Assembly: GCA_947568835.1 (NCBI GenBank)
Contig: OX387608.1
Span: 15,848,001-15,912,000 of the forward strand
Length of the DNA stretch: 64,000 bases
Direction: 5' to 3'
Source of the DNA: Protonemura montana
Lineage: Eukaryota; Arthropoda; Insecta; Plecoptera; Nemouridae
The position numbers and the translations under genes were made by a program. Numbering within the stretch: the stretch's first letter is position 1; each line of letters opens with the position of its first letter. Shown here one piece after another: positions 1 through 26,731 of the stretch. The notes beneath the pieces were generated by a model, which saw only the letters and a program-made list of their open reading frames with translations, was not told the DNA's origin and searched no databases.

Positions 1-45
1 CATTACACTAGGATTAATTTGAGTTTGCCACTTTCTGGGGTGCTT

Positions 46-556
46 GTACCAACCAGGAAAATATGACACTATGATGCTACTGTTAACTATCCGATTTAAA
101 AGCAACAAAATAATGTTTTTCTTTGGTTGAAACATTTAATAATTTCAGGAAAACAAAATATTTCATGAAAAGCAATAAATGTTTATCAACCAAAGTTAAA
201 ATTAATATATTTTGGATTACTTTTAACTTTGATCAGGTTTTGGCAGGAAACCAAGCTCGCAAACTGCTTTTCGGCAGCCATTGCTAGAATCCGCTAGTGT
301 ACGGTAGGTATTTAGCAGAAGTCATTAGGACTTTTAGTTTTGCATTTAAGTTCTTATTTTTCAATAGAATTAATTTCACGTAAATAAACTGATTAATCCA
401 CAAAGAATTTAAGTGCATGATGCATTGTTTGGTCATAATTTTCTGGTTAATTTCAAACTCCCCGGTGAAGACTGGCTTTATTTTCCGTTCTAAAGTTGGC
501 AATGTGTAATCAGAGTCCACCAGCTTGTGGCAAGGTAAGGCTAACACAACTGTAGT
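46..556. repeat. Dispersed repeat R1, copy 1
   Basis: About 510 bases here match 15399-15911 in the same orientation with scattered differences, including the ATCCGATTTAAA segment, the TTTGGTTGAAACATTTAATAA segment and the terminal GTGGCAAGGTAAGGCTAAC. The second copy sits in CUL1 intron 9. No coding capacity is recognisable. It could be an interspersed element or a local duplication. At 722-790 a short piece of repeat family B (see 9041-9530) follows. Confidence 0.8.
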
Positions 557-794
557 TGTTTTCAGAATTAACAACATTCTTGACATTGAGAACTGTTGGC
601 ATTTGAGCAACAAAAGAATCTCAGAAGACACAATGCTTGAAGATGATGGTAACCGTTGACATGAATTGCTTTCATTTCGTGACGTTTTCAACTGCTAGCT
701 CCAAGGTTGCTATGAGCTATGCTTGTTTTTAAACTCATGTCTACCTAATGTAACCTCAGCACTAATTTTAACAAAAACTATTCAAGTCTGTTAC

Positions 795-2045
795 CTGAGC
801 CTGGGCGGCCTGGGCCTGCGCTTGTGCCGCCTGAGCGTACATCTGGGCGTACATCTGCTGGTTGGCAGCGGCCTGCGCTTGCGCTTGCGGCAGGGTCTGC
901 TCGTAGCTTGGGGGAGGGGCGTAGAGGGGGGCCTGCGACGGGAACACCCCATAGGCCGCTGCTCCTGCAAGCACGGACCAATCACAACAAGAACCAAGGA
1001 CAATGCGAGTGCATGCGAGAACCTGATATCTCCACTTTTTTTCAAAAATGGGTTTATTTATGAAAAATTTTGGGAAAAGCCCCCACGGATTTTTGTTGCA
1101 AAACCTCACATCTCTGTGAGTGAATTACAAAATTGCAAAACCTCATTAGTGGCTGGCAAACCCTCACATCTCCATTGAATTTAGATTATCATTTTATAAT
1201 TTTTAAGTTTGATTACAATTGGAATATTATCTATGGGATGTTTGTTGAGATTTACAAATGTGAGTTTCACTAATATAAGGTTTCATTGCTTAATTTTTAA
1301 AGCACTTTTATGTATCTCCTTAACAATTTCTATGTTAAAGAGGTGAGGTTCTGCCAAATCACCATAGAGTGGTATCATCGCTTTGTCCCGATTGAAAGTT
1401 TAACAAATTAAACTCCTGCCGGCTGGTATACGGTAGACTGGACTTTGACAGAAGCACATCACTTTCATCCCAGCTCGAAGAAAGAAAGCAAAATTGCTTT
1501 CTAATTCTCAACACTTGGTTATTCAGATCGTTTGGCTCGATGCAAAAGGGAGCCACAACTAAACATGAAGGCAAATCCTGAGTGAAACCCAGCAAAATTG
1601 ACTTTCCAGAGAATAGGTTCTCCCAGCCAACAATTTTACAGGCACTCCCAGTATTTTATTAATCAAGTGATAGCTGCGAATGAAATCTAACATCTTGCCA
1701 GGAGTGCAATTATATTCAATTATTACCATTACAAAAATCGGCCATTTGATCTCATTTCAATAGAAAAAGTTCTATGATTGCACTCCAGGACTGGAGCAGA
1801 TTTGATGGACAATCCCAAGACATGATCCATTTCCTGATCAGATTCTGTAACCTTTTCCTAATGGAATGACATCAACACATTTTTCCAATACTAATATGGA
1901 ACAAACAAAAGGCTTCTCATCTCATTCAATTCCACTGGAAAAGAGTAACAAAACAGGATTCCCTGAAGTTGGTACTCACCCGGATAGGCTGGCTGTGGTG
2001 GTGCCGGCACATATCCAGTGGGGGGTTGACCGGCAACAGGGTAAG
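795..2045 (-). CDS. Partial gene for a Pro/Gln-rich protein with a PPSY motif (two exons)
   Basis: Two minus-strand exons join in frame: 2045-1980 (acceptor tttccag, donor GTGAGT) and 964-795 (acceptor gcttgcag, donor GTAACA). The first reads YPVAGQPPTGYVPAPPQP and runs into YPGAAAYGVFPSQ. The second continues with YAPPPSYEQTLPQ and an Ala/Gln-rich stretch containing MYAQMYAQAAQAQAQ. The junction codon is G|GA (Gly), which supports the pairing. The low-complexity tail and the PPPSYEQ motif resemble the cytosolic tails of several WW-domain-binding proteins (WBP1/VOPP1-like, LITAF-like), but no family-defining domain is visible, so I name none. The start exon is not found; a signal-peptide-like ORF at 3159-2956 (minus) is only a possibility. 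The 3' part lies beyond position 1. Confidence 0.55.
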
Positions 2046-2089
2046 CTGGAAATACAACGTCCGGTCAGCTGAGCTCCATTCCCCACTCC

Positions 2090-3420
2090 ACCCCCAGTCC
2101 GCCCCTCCGTCCCTCGCCCGCCCCTCCCGTCGCCAAGGGAACGCTAAGTGACGGCTTAACATGACGCGTGACCATAGCAACGTAGGCACCGTTTCCCACT
2201 CGCGATCAGAACAATGATATCTTCACGATAGCAACCACCAGTAGCCGACACACTGGCCTCTAGCAACATTAACCTAAAAAAGTGTATCGGTCAATGTTGC
2301 AAGCAGGCTAAGTGACTGGTTGTCTTCACTGGTGGTTTTATCTCGACGAGCCACTTGGCCAATCAAAGCTTTCCCTTCCACTGCGTTCCCCGGACGACGG
2401 GCTGCGGAGGAGGCTCGGCGCCGGCCGCCGAGGGCCCGCCTTTCATGCGATTCGACGAATCAAAACGATAACGAGTGATAACAGTGAAGGGCCGATCGCC
2501 CGGCCCAGGGGAGGGGGGACAGCTAGCCCGGCAATCCCATCGCTACGGCAACGACCACACCAAACCAACACACGCAGCAGGCCTACAACTCCTAGCCTGT
2601 ACAGAGCTTCGCCTAGCGACGGTAACCAAGGAGAACTGGGAAACGATACGGCATGCCATGCGTTCGGTTGCCAACAGAAACCGGGGCCGTCGCCCTCGAC
2701 GACCGTCTCATGCTCGGAGGCGAGGTTTCCGCCGTTTCCGTGCGAGCGTCGGCGGCGGCGAACGCCTCGACGGGCGTCCGCCGTCGCCGCCGAAAACCGC
2801 GGAAAAGCCGCGTTCGCGGTCGCAATCGAGCGTTTGCGCCGCACCTCCCGCGACGGACGCCGAGCGCGTTTCGGCCGCCGCTCGCGGAACAGTTCGCGGC
2901 GAATCGGCTTTCCGTCGGCAGGTCGCGGAGGGCGATCGCGTCTACGTGATTCGGGCTAAGTCCGAGGACCGGTCCGAGAATTGGTCCGACCGTGCATTCC
3001 GAGCCGGTCGGTCCAAACTCTCGGACTCGGTCCCGGACGCATGCTTTGTACACTAGCGGCAAGCAAGTGGTGCGATACCAACAACACCACAGCTAAACCC
3101 ACTGCCAGCATCGTCCTGTCCTCATATAAGCACCTGCCTATAGGGGGACAGAACTTCATCTTGCCAATACACCCATTGAAAGGGGCTTACTTGTTTATAG
3201 GTCAATCCTATTAGAACAAAATTTAATGTGGCGGGCAGTGGGCTGTAGCCGTCGGCGGGCGGCCATCATGCGTGGCGGGCATGCGTGGCGGGCAGCGCTA
3301 ATTCTACGTCGCAGCTGGCCAATCAGAAGCCAGCGAGCGCGGCGCTCTGTGCCGATTGGACAGAGCGAGCGTTAGTTCGGCATGCAATCGCAACCTCGGG
3401 CGCAATCTCACAGGAAAATA
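2090..3420. promoter_or_regulatory. CpG-rich promoter-like interval
   Basis: The sequence from about 2380 to 3010 is strongly GC- and CpG-rich, unlike the AT-rich surroundings, and it has few stops in several frames on both strands because of that composition. It lies between the minus-strand Pro/Gln-rich gene (below 2045) and plus-strand CUL1 (from 5105), so a shared or bidirectional promoter is reasonable. A perfect RFX-type X-box lies at 2168-2181. From 3228 to 3300 a short GGCGGGC-rich stretch repeats 'gcgtggcgggcatgcgtggc'. No protein homology was recognised in the long overlapping ORFs, which I treat as compositional. Confidence 0.4.
2168..2181 (+). promoter_or_regulatory. RFX-type X-box
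   Basis: GTGACCATAGCAAC matches the RFX consensus GTNRCCNNRGYAAC at every position. It sits at the edge of the CpG-rich interval, and a one-mismatch relative (GTCGCCAAGGGAAC) lies about 40 bases upstream at 2129. Function is inferred from motif and position only. Confidence 0.4.
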
Positions 3421-5104
3421 AGCAGACGAGCATGAAAGGTGCACAGCTAGGCTAAAATATTCAGATAGTTTCGCATCAGCTAGCAACGAAGAAGAGAGGT
3501 AGGTAGTAGTAATGTATTTTTATAGATTAATTCAAGTCAAGCAGGCCAGCCATTGATCGGAATAATAATAATAATAAATATAATAATAATAATATAATAA
3601 TAATAATAAAACACATCAACGTAGAGGATTATTGTTTATGAGAATACGTTTTGTGTCTGTCTGCTTGATCTATAGGAACAGGCCAACCAGTTTACGAGAA
3701 TCCCCAAACATCCACAACAGGAAAGCTGTAAGGAAATATCAGAACAAATTTACCCGCGACTTTTTAAATACACCCCGTTTGCGAGAGCGTCTCAATAGCT
3801 TTCCGCTTATAGGCTAGGTGGTAGCGTTCTGGAAACAAACATATACGGTACAACAAAAATTACCGCCGTCATGGTACCTAGCATGGGTGACTTGACAGAA
3901 TTTTAATTTTTTATTTGTGCAGATAAAACATTTTTTTTTTTTTACCCAGTTAATAATCAACGATTTGACAGCTAGGGGCCATTTTGTATTTTCAAGAGTT
4001 GGGCAAGTATTGATTATCTCCAGAAACATACTAGGAATCTTCATGTATGGAGCCGAGAGAGCACTGAAAGTTCACATTATCTAGAATTAGCAATGAAAAC
4101 ACGCAAATCGCTTGATATGGCACGAAATGCTGATCGATTTCGATCGAATCCAGTTTGACAATTCCTTTCCCTTGTATGAAGATTAGGTGCCTAGTACTAC
4201 CCCCACCCAAACATGTAGAAAAATTCACTTCACTTTTAAGCCCACAAAATCTGTCAGAGTTAACTACTATTGTACGTGATAATAAACCCCGTATTTACCT
4301 TTCTTATCAGCCATAATATTGATTGGTATTCACTGAGTTTTGTGGAGAAAAGTGAGAACAAAGTGTTCTTGACACTTAATGGCTGCTGGTTCGCACGAAA
4401 CACTGCGCTTTGTGAATTTTGCCAAGTGCCGCCGTGCTGCGCACCAACGTACAGCGCATGTCGTCGAACTTGGCCAGATTAATAACTCACCAACAAGTAA
4501 ACATTTTTATTACTTGAAAACTTTTTAAATATTATATTGTTTCGTAATTAAACTAATTAAGTTTTACACTCGACTTACATATACATGACAATCTTCAATG
4601 ATATTGACCAACGAAATCAGTGTCAGGTTGGCCCTACTGGCTGGCTCTGACTGTCATAGCTTAGTGGATATCCGTACGCTATCAACTAAATGGTGTATCT
4701 TGTTCCATTAAAACGAAATTTTTGTGTTTCCCTTCTTTTCATTTAAACTAACGTCTTCACTGATGTTATGATATAATTTCTGGAGTAAGATGCACTTAAT
4801 TAAAATCGCCTCGTGCTAGACCACTAGTGCAATTCTGTGGCATTGAACAAGCCAGGTAAGTTTCCTGGTAACAAAAGCTTTCTTTTCGACACGGTACTGG
4901 ATACATAGATAAGGTAGAATTTCTTTGTTTCAATTAAGCCTGTCCAACAATAACCACCACAAAGCGATCGCTTCATCATAATTTATATACTTTGCCTATT
5001 TGGGGCCATTCTTGGTGGCCTATTCCTTGCAGGGGGTCTGGCCTGGTTAGGTGTTCCGCTGCGTCGTTTACCGCATCAAAGGTTCGCTCTCTTTTTCAGC
5101 CGTG
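3421..5104. other. Upstream region of CUL1, no recognised gene
   Basis: An AAT microsatellite lies at about 3560-3610. A strong donor-like site (GCCAG|GTAAGTTT) at 4855/4856 and an acceptor-like site (ttccttgcag) ending at 5040 are plausible ends of a 5'-UTR intron of CUL1. Another donor-like GTAGGT occurs near 3500. Nothing coding was recognised. Confidence 0.4.
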
Positions 5105-18091
<12,987 letters not shown>

Positions 18092-19075
18092 TCGGAACAC
18101 CTTCCAAAGGCACCAGCCCGCGATAACTAATCTTTATATATTAAATTGTACATAAATTACATTGGTAACACAAAACGATTGATGATATTTTCTATTGGTT
18201 GAATTGTCTCGGGCAATTCGGCTGGCGCGAGGGTGCCGGTCTGAGTGAACGTCGCAGGTACTTGTACGTAACGAACAGTGATCTGATTGTGAAAATAGAC
18301 TTTGTTATTTACCGTCCGCTGGTGTGCTTATGTTTGCTTTCCTCAACCTGTCCTATTGTCTGTTCCTTTTGTCCGAAGTGTTGGTCGCTTTCCTTGCACA
18401 GGAAAAAATGTTTGGCTGCATTTGCTTTATGCTTTCTTAAAGTGGGAACACCCGAACTTTGAACTCGGCCAAAGCCTTGGCAGAAAATAAAGGTTCTACA
18501 AATGTATCCTTACTGTTTCTTCAACTGTTAAGCTTAAATTATTATCTTGAATGGGAGAGAATTTGTCAATTTCAGAGAGCCATTCTAAAAGCAAACCTTG
18601 GGGAAAATGAAGTCGCAAATTGGAATTCCTGGATGCTTGTCTGACCTCGCTAACAGTGAAATAGTATAGCAAGTCACCTTCCTAATCCCCTTATTTCACA
18701 GTTTTATCAGAGGTTCCATTCTTTGATGTGTAATGAAGAGTGCAGTGAGAGAAGATGAAATCTTATGTAAGTCATGAAACGAGAGGCAGACCGCAAAAAG
18801 GTTATCATTGCTCTAGGCATAAGTAAGACCTGAGCCCAATTTTTTTCGTGTTTAATACAAACGATACAAGTTCCTCATCGACGGCAGTAGTTGGCAGCAG
18901 TTGATGGCTTTGAGGAAACCTACTGCCCTACAATAAACCTGCAACTCATTATTCTATGCTACTGCCCTCACTGCAGAGCTGTCGGTAAGGTTGCGTACGT
19001 TCGTTGGGGTCGACTCAGCTGTTTGGCCAAGGAGGTAACTAGCTTTGCAGAGAACGATTTTAAAGATTGCATAAG
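18092..19075. other. Intergenic interval between CUL1 and FAM136A
   Basis: It contains the CUL1 3' UTR (ATATTAAATTGTACATAAAT around 18138 is the likeliest poly(A) region) and the FAM136A upstream region. Short ORFs here resemble nothing known to me and I see no repeat. Confidence 0.4.
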
Positions 19076-20012
19076 ATGGTCGAAGAACAGCGAGCACGCG
19101 TGGAAAACGCAATGACAAAAATGATAAACGAGCTGGACAGAGAGTACCTTCGCAAGATGCAGGCAAGTCTGTCCGAAAAACAGCGGCAGGGTTCAGTCTT
19201 TACCTAGCTCGGGCGTGCATCAGAAGTAGGGTTATGGTGCGTCAATGCTTATCGGCTAATTATTGTTTCTAGGCTGTGATGCACCGGTGTGCCGCATCGT
19301 GCTGCGAGGACCTCAGCAGTTCTTCTTCGTCGTTAGCATCATGTGTTGACCGTTGTCAAGTACCCGTCCATGCGGCACAGGGCTATGTGCAGGGAGAGAT
19401 GGAGCGGATACAGGCTCGCATGCAACGCTGCGTGATGGCCTGCAACGACGATGTGCGGGACCAGATGCCCGCGTCGCCCACCGAACAACAGGTATCGAAG
19501 GCTTTAAGTGGTATTAACAGGTTTATTTGTGTGTAGGGCAAGGCTGGCATGTCCATCTATTTTCATTCGCTATGCCTAGTTACACAAGTAGCTCGTTTGA
19601 GTTTTCCTACTTTATTTAGCATCCATCAGAACACAATATTAACTGACAGAATTAATCTATATTGAATTCAAATTTAAATTGACCTTCATATTGTTCTCAC
19701 AGCCTGTTAGACTCCTCTTAAACTAGTAACTCCAAGGCTTTTAATTTCCTCTCCAAAAAATCTTGTAGGACTGTTAAAAATATTACCAGAGATATTACCA
19801 TTGAAGAAAGACTTTTACCGAAGGACCAGCCATAGCGTTGGAAGTATTTTTTTGCTGACATTCCTACCAATTTTTTGCAGGTGAGCCAATACAGCCGGGA
19901 GTTTGAGTCGTGCGCTGGAAAGTGTGTGGATCAGTATGTTTCATCGCTGCCGAGTGCGATGGCGCGGATGAAGAAAGCACTGGCGCAAGGGCAATACAAA
20001 TTGCCGTCATAA
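19076..20012 (+). CDS. FAM136A: FAM136A-like mitochondrial protein (3 exons)
   Basis: Exons 19076-19162, 19273-19491 and 19881-20012 join in frame to 145 residues (human has 138). The start reads MVEEQRARVENAMTKMINEL and the end LAQGQYKLPS. Four CX3C motifs are visible at residues 35-39 (CAASC), 53-57 (CVDRC), 82-86 (CVMAC) and 113-117 (CAGKC). This is the family hallmark of an intermembrane-space twin-cysteine protein; its molecular role is poorly defined. Intron 1 begins with GC (CAG|GCAAGT), not GT. The nearest GT would break the frame into exon 2, so this is a GC-AG intron. A polyserine run (six Ser) inside exon 2 is unlike human. Confidence 0.93.
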
Positions 20013-20055
20013 CGCCAGCCCGAGGCCTAGTCCAGTACTTGGTAGAATCTTGTTA

Positions 20056-20065
20056 AATAAATAAA
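20056..20065 (+). terminator. FAM136A polyadenylation signals
   Basis: Two overlapping AATAAA hexamers (20056-20061 and 20060-20065) lie 44 bases after the stop codon, followed by a T/G-rich run (TTATTTTGTTTTGTTTCG). Confidence 0.65.
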
Positions 20066-20671
20066 GTTATTTTGTTTTGTTTCGTAGACTGTGTTTGTTT
20101 CTTTGTACGGTGAGACTCGCTGTGTACGGGAACTACGGAGTAGAATTGCACATTTGAAACCGTGGAACTAAAGATACAAGAAAACATCTTTCATGATGAA
20201 TCTAGTTGCATTTAAGTTGAAACTGAACCAGTTATGAACCAGAAATGGGGCGAGGCACCAAATCTATGGATTTATTTAAAAAACATGAGAGTTAAAAATG
20301 GGTGATATTTGACCCAAACCTGGTAAATGGTAATTACTGTGTAATATTTATTCCATTTTTATAAACCAGGAAGACTAACCAAATAATTAATCGAGTTTTA
20401 ATATATTTAATTTTAATTCAGACAAATGTATGCTTTACTGATTTAAATATTTGCTCAATGTATGCTTTTGAAACAACAACATTTTTATTTGGGGGTTATA
20501 ACCATTATAACATGGAGGTCCACTATGCTTATATTTATAAGATACTTGATACTTATTAATACAAGCTTAATGGATCTCTATGAAAAAAACACCACCTTGG
20601 TGCACCTTGGTGGCTTTGAAATTTGAACATTTGCCGTGTGATTTCTTTTCTTTTGACTGAAGCAATTAATC
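20066..20671. other. Intergenic interval upstream of FCF1
   Basis: AT-rich, with no repeat or coding feature that I recognise. It must contain the FCF1 promoter if that gene is transcribed independently. Confidence 0.4.
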
Positions 20672-21280
20672 ATGGCTCGAATAAAATCTAAGCGCAGCAA
20701 AGTAATGGCAAAATTTGCTGTCATGAAGAAAATGATCAAGCCAAATGACTCGAGAATTAAACCGTCGCAGGCTCAAATCAACCGACTAAAAAAGAAAGAG
20801 GAAGAAAAGATTAAGGCAGTGACAGCACCTAAGACATCTTCCGTAATGTTCCTTGAATACAACACACAGCTGGGTCCTCCATACCATATTATAGTAGACA
20901 CCAACTTCATCAACTTCTCCATCAAATATAAACTAGATATCTTCCAGAGTATGATGGACTGTATGTATGCCAAGTGCATCCCGTACATCAGTGATTGTGT
21001 CATTGGTGAACTTGAAAAACTTGGAAGCAAATACAATGTAGCTCTGAAGATTTGTAAAGATCCTCGATTCGAACGTCTTCCCTGCATGCACAGAGGAACG
21101 TACGCCGATGACTGCATTTTGGAACGTGTTCGTCAGCACAAATGCTTCATTGTCGCCACAAACGATGTGGTTCTGAAACGACGTGTCAGGAAAATACCGG
21201 GTATTCCAATCATGTATATAGCTCGACACAAATTCACGATAGAACGGATGCCCGAGGCTTACGGTGCCCCAAGAAGTTGA
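20672..21280 (+). CDS. FCF1: rRNA-processing protein FCF1 (intronless)
   Basis: A single open frame of 202 residues, close to the family length (human 198). FCF1 is a PIN-domain component of the small-subunit processome needed for early 18S pre-rRNA cleavages in the nucleolus. Family blocks are strong: [19 protein letters not shown] (first PIN acidic residue in VDTN), [35 protein letters not shown] and the C-terminal [11 protein letters not shown]. The lysine-rich N-terminus is typical but diverged. The usual CDRDLKRR segment reads [11 protein letters not shown], keeping one Asp and losing another. The gene has no intron while every other named gene here has several, and it uses many A/T-ending codons while its neighbours use G/C-ending ones. 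A retrocopy under selection is possible. AATAAA lies shortly after the stop (about 21305). Confidence 0.95.
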   Translation: MARIKSKRSKVMAKFAVMKKMIKPNDSRIKPSQAQINRLKKKEEEKIKAVTAPKTSSVMFLEYNTQLGPPYHIIVDTNFINFSIKYKLDIFQSMMDCMYAKCIPYISDCVIGELEKLGSKYNVALKICKDPRFERLPCMHRGTYADDCILERVRQHKCFIVATNDVVLKRRVRKIPGIPIMYIARHKFTIERMPEAYGAPRS

Positions 21281-22020
21281 ATCAGATTCTCTGTGCTCAT
21301 TATTAATAAAAAAATGTATTAATAATTTGTTAATTAATATCAGTTTATCGTTATCATCAAGCCTCCACTTGTCCAGGCACAACAGACCAAGGCTCTGGAA
21401 TTTAAAAATCTTTAGGTACCTTCAATTATGATTCTTGTTGCTTTAGCAATAGTTTCCAGAGCTTCCTTGTTGCTGTTAGATTGTAGTTGTATTTTTTTTT
21501 AGCATCTGTCAAATCCACATTCTTATAAATTACAGCCACGAGCAGGTGCCCTGATGTAGGGTCCTTGGTAGGCAGAATCGGGCAGAACCACCTACGATAT
21601 GCATCTTATTGACACCTTATTCTTGTTCATCCTGCATCATAGGCTAGCCTTGCATTTGCATGGGTAAAGATCCCATTGTCGTCGCATTCTGCCTGGATGT
21701 TTTTTTTTTTTTTAACACGTAGACTAAATAATCGTTAAACAAAGGAGAAATAATAGTTTACAAAGTAGCAGAATCTGGATGTCAAATAATCTGCAGCAGG
21801 ACAATCAAATAGTATTTTTTCTTGTTGATATAGCATTCTGCAAGAAATGAAACCCATGCCGAACCTTCCGTGTAATTACCTGTTAAATGACGAAAGGCTG
21901 AGTCTCTTTCCATTGGAAAATTATTCATTTACTCTCAAGGCAAAAATGATTCTTATATTCTCGAGGAAAAAATTAAGGCACCATATTTTTTTTAAACACA
22001 GTTTTCCATTCGAGGTCTTT
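21281..22020. other. Intergenic interval after FCF1
   Basis: AT-rich, with short homopolymer runs. I see no gene or clear repeat. Confidence 0.35.
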
Positions 22021-22024
22021 TATC

Positions 22025-22045
22025 ATGTATGTAATAATAATAATA

Positions 22046-22077
<32 letters not shown>

Positions 22078-22275
22078 TATTTATTCTTGTTGAACAATAC
22101 AATAATTGTTATAAGAATATGTCATACAATATATGGTGCATACAGTTAAAAGTCGGACATTAAATAAATACATTTGTTAAGTAAGTGCTTCTTTAGATTG
22201 GTCTTAAATAAAGGCGTGCTCTTCTCGTTTTTGATCTCAGTTGGCAGCATGTTAAGGAACTCAATCTCAATCTCA
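22025..22275 (-). mobile_element. LINE 3' fragment with AAT microsatellite tail
   Basis: On the minus strand MLPTEIKNEKSTPLFKTNLK followed by KHLLNKCI is a standard reverse-transcriptase C-terminal ending. It is followed by a 3' UTR and an (AAT)n run at 22027-22075 that serves as the tail. Confidence 0.6.
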
Positions 22276-22460
22276 GTATGTATCATCTTTATTGTTTTAG
22301 GCATCTAATTTACCTGATTACAATTTCTTTACTTCAATATCTTACATTGGTTAGTAAATTGGTTAATATATATTGGTTAATAATAATAATTGTTATTATG
22401 AGAGGAACCTACAAGGTAGATCATAATACATTTTACAATTTAACATTTCTTAATTATGAA

Positions 22461-22985
22461 TTATAATATAAGTTTGAACTCTTCTATCGTCCTCGGCAAT
22501 CTTGGAAGGTTTTCCATTTTTTTATTCCATTCTGGTACGGTTGCACCTACAAATGAATACCTTCCAACATTTGTGCTATAGCTGCTAGTAGTTAACTTTA
22601 ATTCATTGGTTGATCTGCCCCTAAATTTTGATTTGTTTGCATACTTAGCTAGATCTACATAGGCCTCCTTTCCAGACATTATCTGGTACATTGCTGCGAG
22701 TCTGGCCGTTAATCTTCGATTTTTCAGCAGGACCCATTTGAGGTCCTCAATCATTTTAGTGGGACTGTGCCTTTTACCGTACTTCCCAAGTACCTTTCGT
22801 GCTGCCCTTCTTTGTACATTTTCAATCATATCTATTAGACACTGTTCGTGGGGGTCCCAGATTGTGCATGCATACTCGAGAACCGGTCTGACTAGGGATT
22901 TGTAGGACATATCTTTCACTTCTCTGCTGCTTCCCCTTATGTTTCTCATCACGAAATTTAGGCTATTTGTACCCTTTTTAACCAT
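22461..22985 (-). mobile_element. LINE reverse-transcriptase C-terminal fragment
   Basis: A 174-residue minus-strand open frame contains SLVRPVLEYACTIWDPH, IENVQRRAARKVLGKYGKR and ATVPEWNKKMENLPRLP. This is the connection/C-terminal region typical of CR1/Jockey-like non-LTR retrotransposons, without the catalytic domain. Related fragments occur at 24604-24963 and about 28720-28900, all in the same orientation. Confidence 0.8.
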
Positions 22986-23731
22986 CTTTTCTATTTGTGG
23001 CCTCCAGTTTAATTTAATCAGTAAATTTTAATTGTACCGTGTTGTCTCCTGTGCTGACTAGCGGCCACCGGAATGTATACTAGTTCCTAAGCTGTTTTCG
23101 CAAGTAAATAAATAAATTAAAATAAATATATTTAAAACCCTAAAATAGACTGGTTTTGACAACTTTTTTAGGTGAATTTAATTCTGTATTTTTTTTTATA
23201 AAAACTATGTTAAAAGCTATCTGCCTGCTTAAAATTGTATTGTGAAACGTTGCTGATCCAGGCGTTTGCATAAGTAGCAACAATTTTTATTATTCCACAT
23301 CTTTTCGATGACACATCGATTGTAATTACGTCTCTGGATTCGCCAACCTGTGTCAAAATTTCCCGCCATAGTAAAACGGCAGGGATATGAACCACACTAC
23401 CACAGTCGAATTTACCTAGCAAGGCCGTGCTTTGCGGGATATCGTATTTGAGCGAGCGAATTTTGTGTGATTTTATCAGCGATTTTAGAGATCATCTCGC
23501 TCTATTTTATTATTAAATGTACGGTAAACCAATTTCAAACATTTGATATTAAATGCTACGTAGTTTTGGGATCATATCACCATCTTATTCCGGCTTTTAA
23601 TCATCGATAAACATAGCCCGGCAGCCCACTGAAACCTGCATGGCGGATCTGAATTCTTGGTCTTTGTTCTAAAACATTATTTGGGCGGTAAATTTTCGTG
23701 TGTCTCTAACGAATATGTTTTCAGATCTACA
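22986..23731. other. Intergenic interval and NACA 5' region
   Basis: A retroelement tail (CTAGTTCCTAAGCTG then AAATAAATAAATTAAAAT) lies at about 23040-23130. An acceptor-like site (gttttcag) ends at 23724, just before the NACA start, so a 5'-UTR intron is likely. Its first exon is not identified. Confidence 0.4.

Positions 23732-26731
<3,000 letters not shown>

Noticed and set aside
2312-3062. Overlapping long ORFs on both strands (215, 193 and 149 codons)
   Set aside because: The interval is CpG-rich with few stops in any frame; the translations are Arg-rich and show no homology or splice context.
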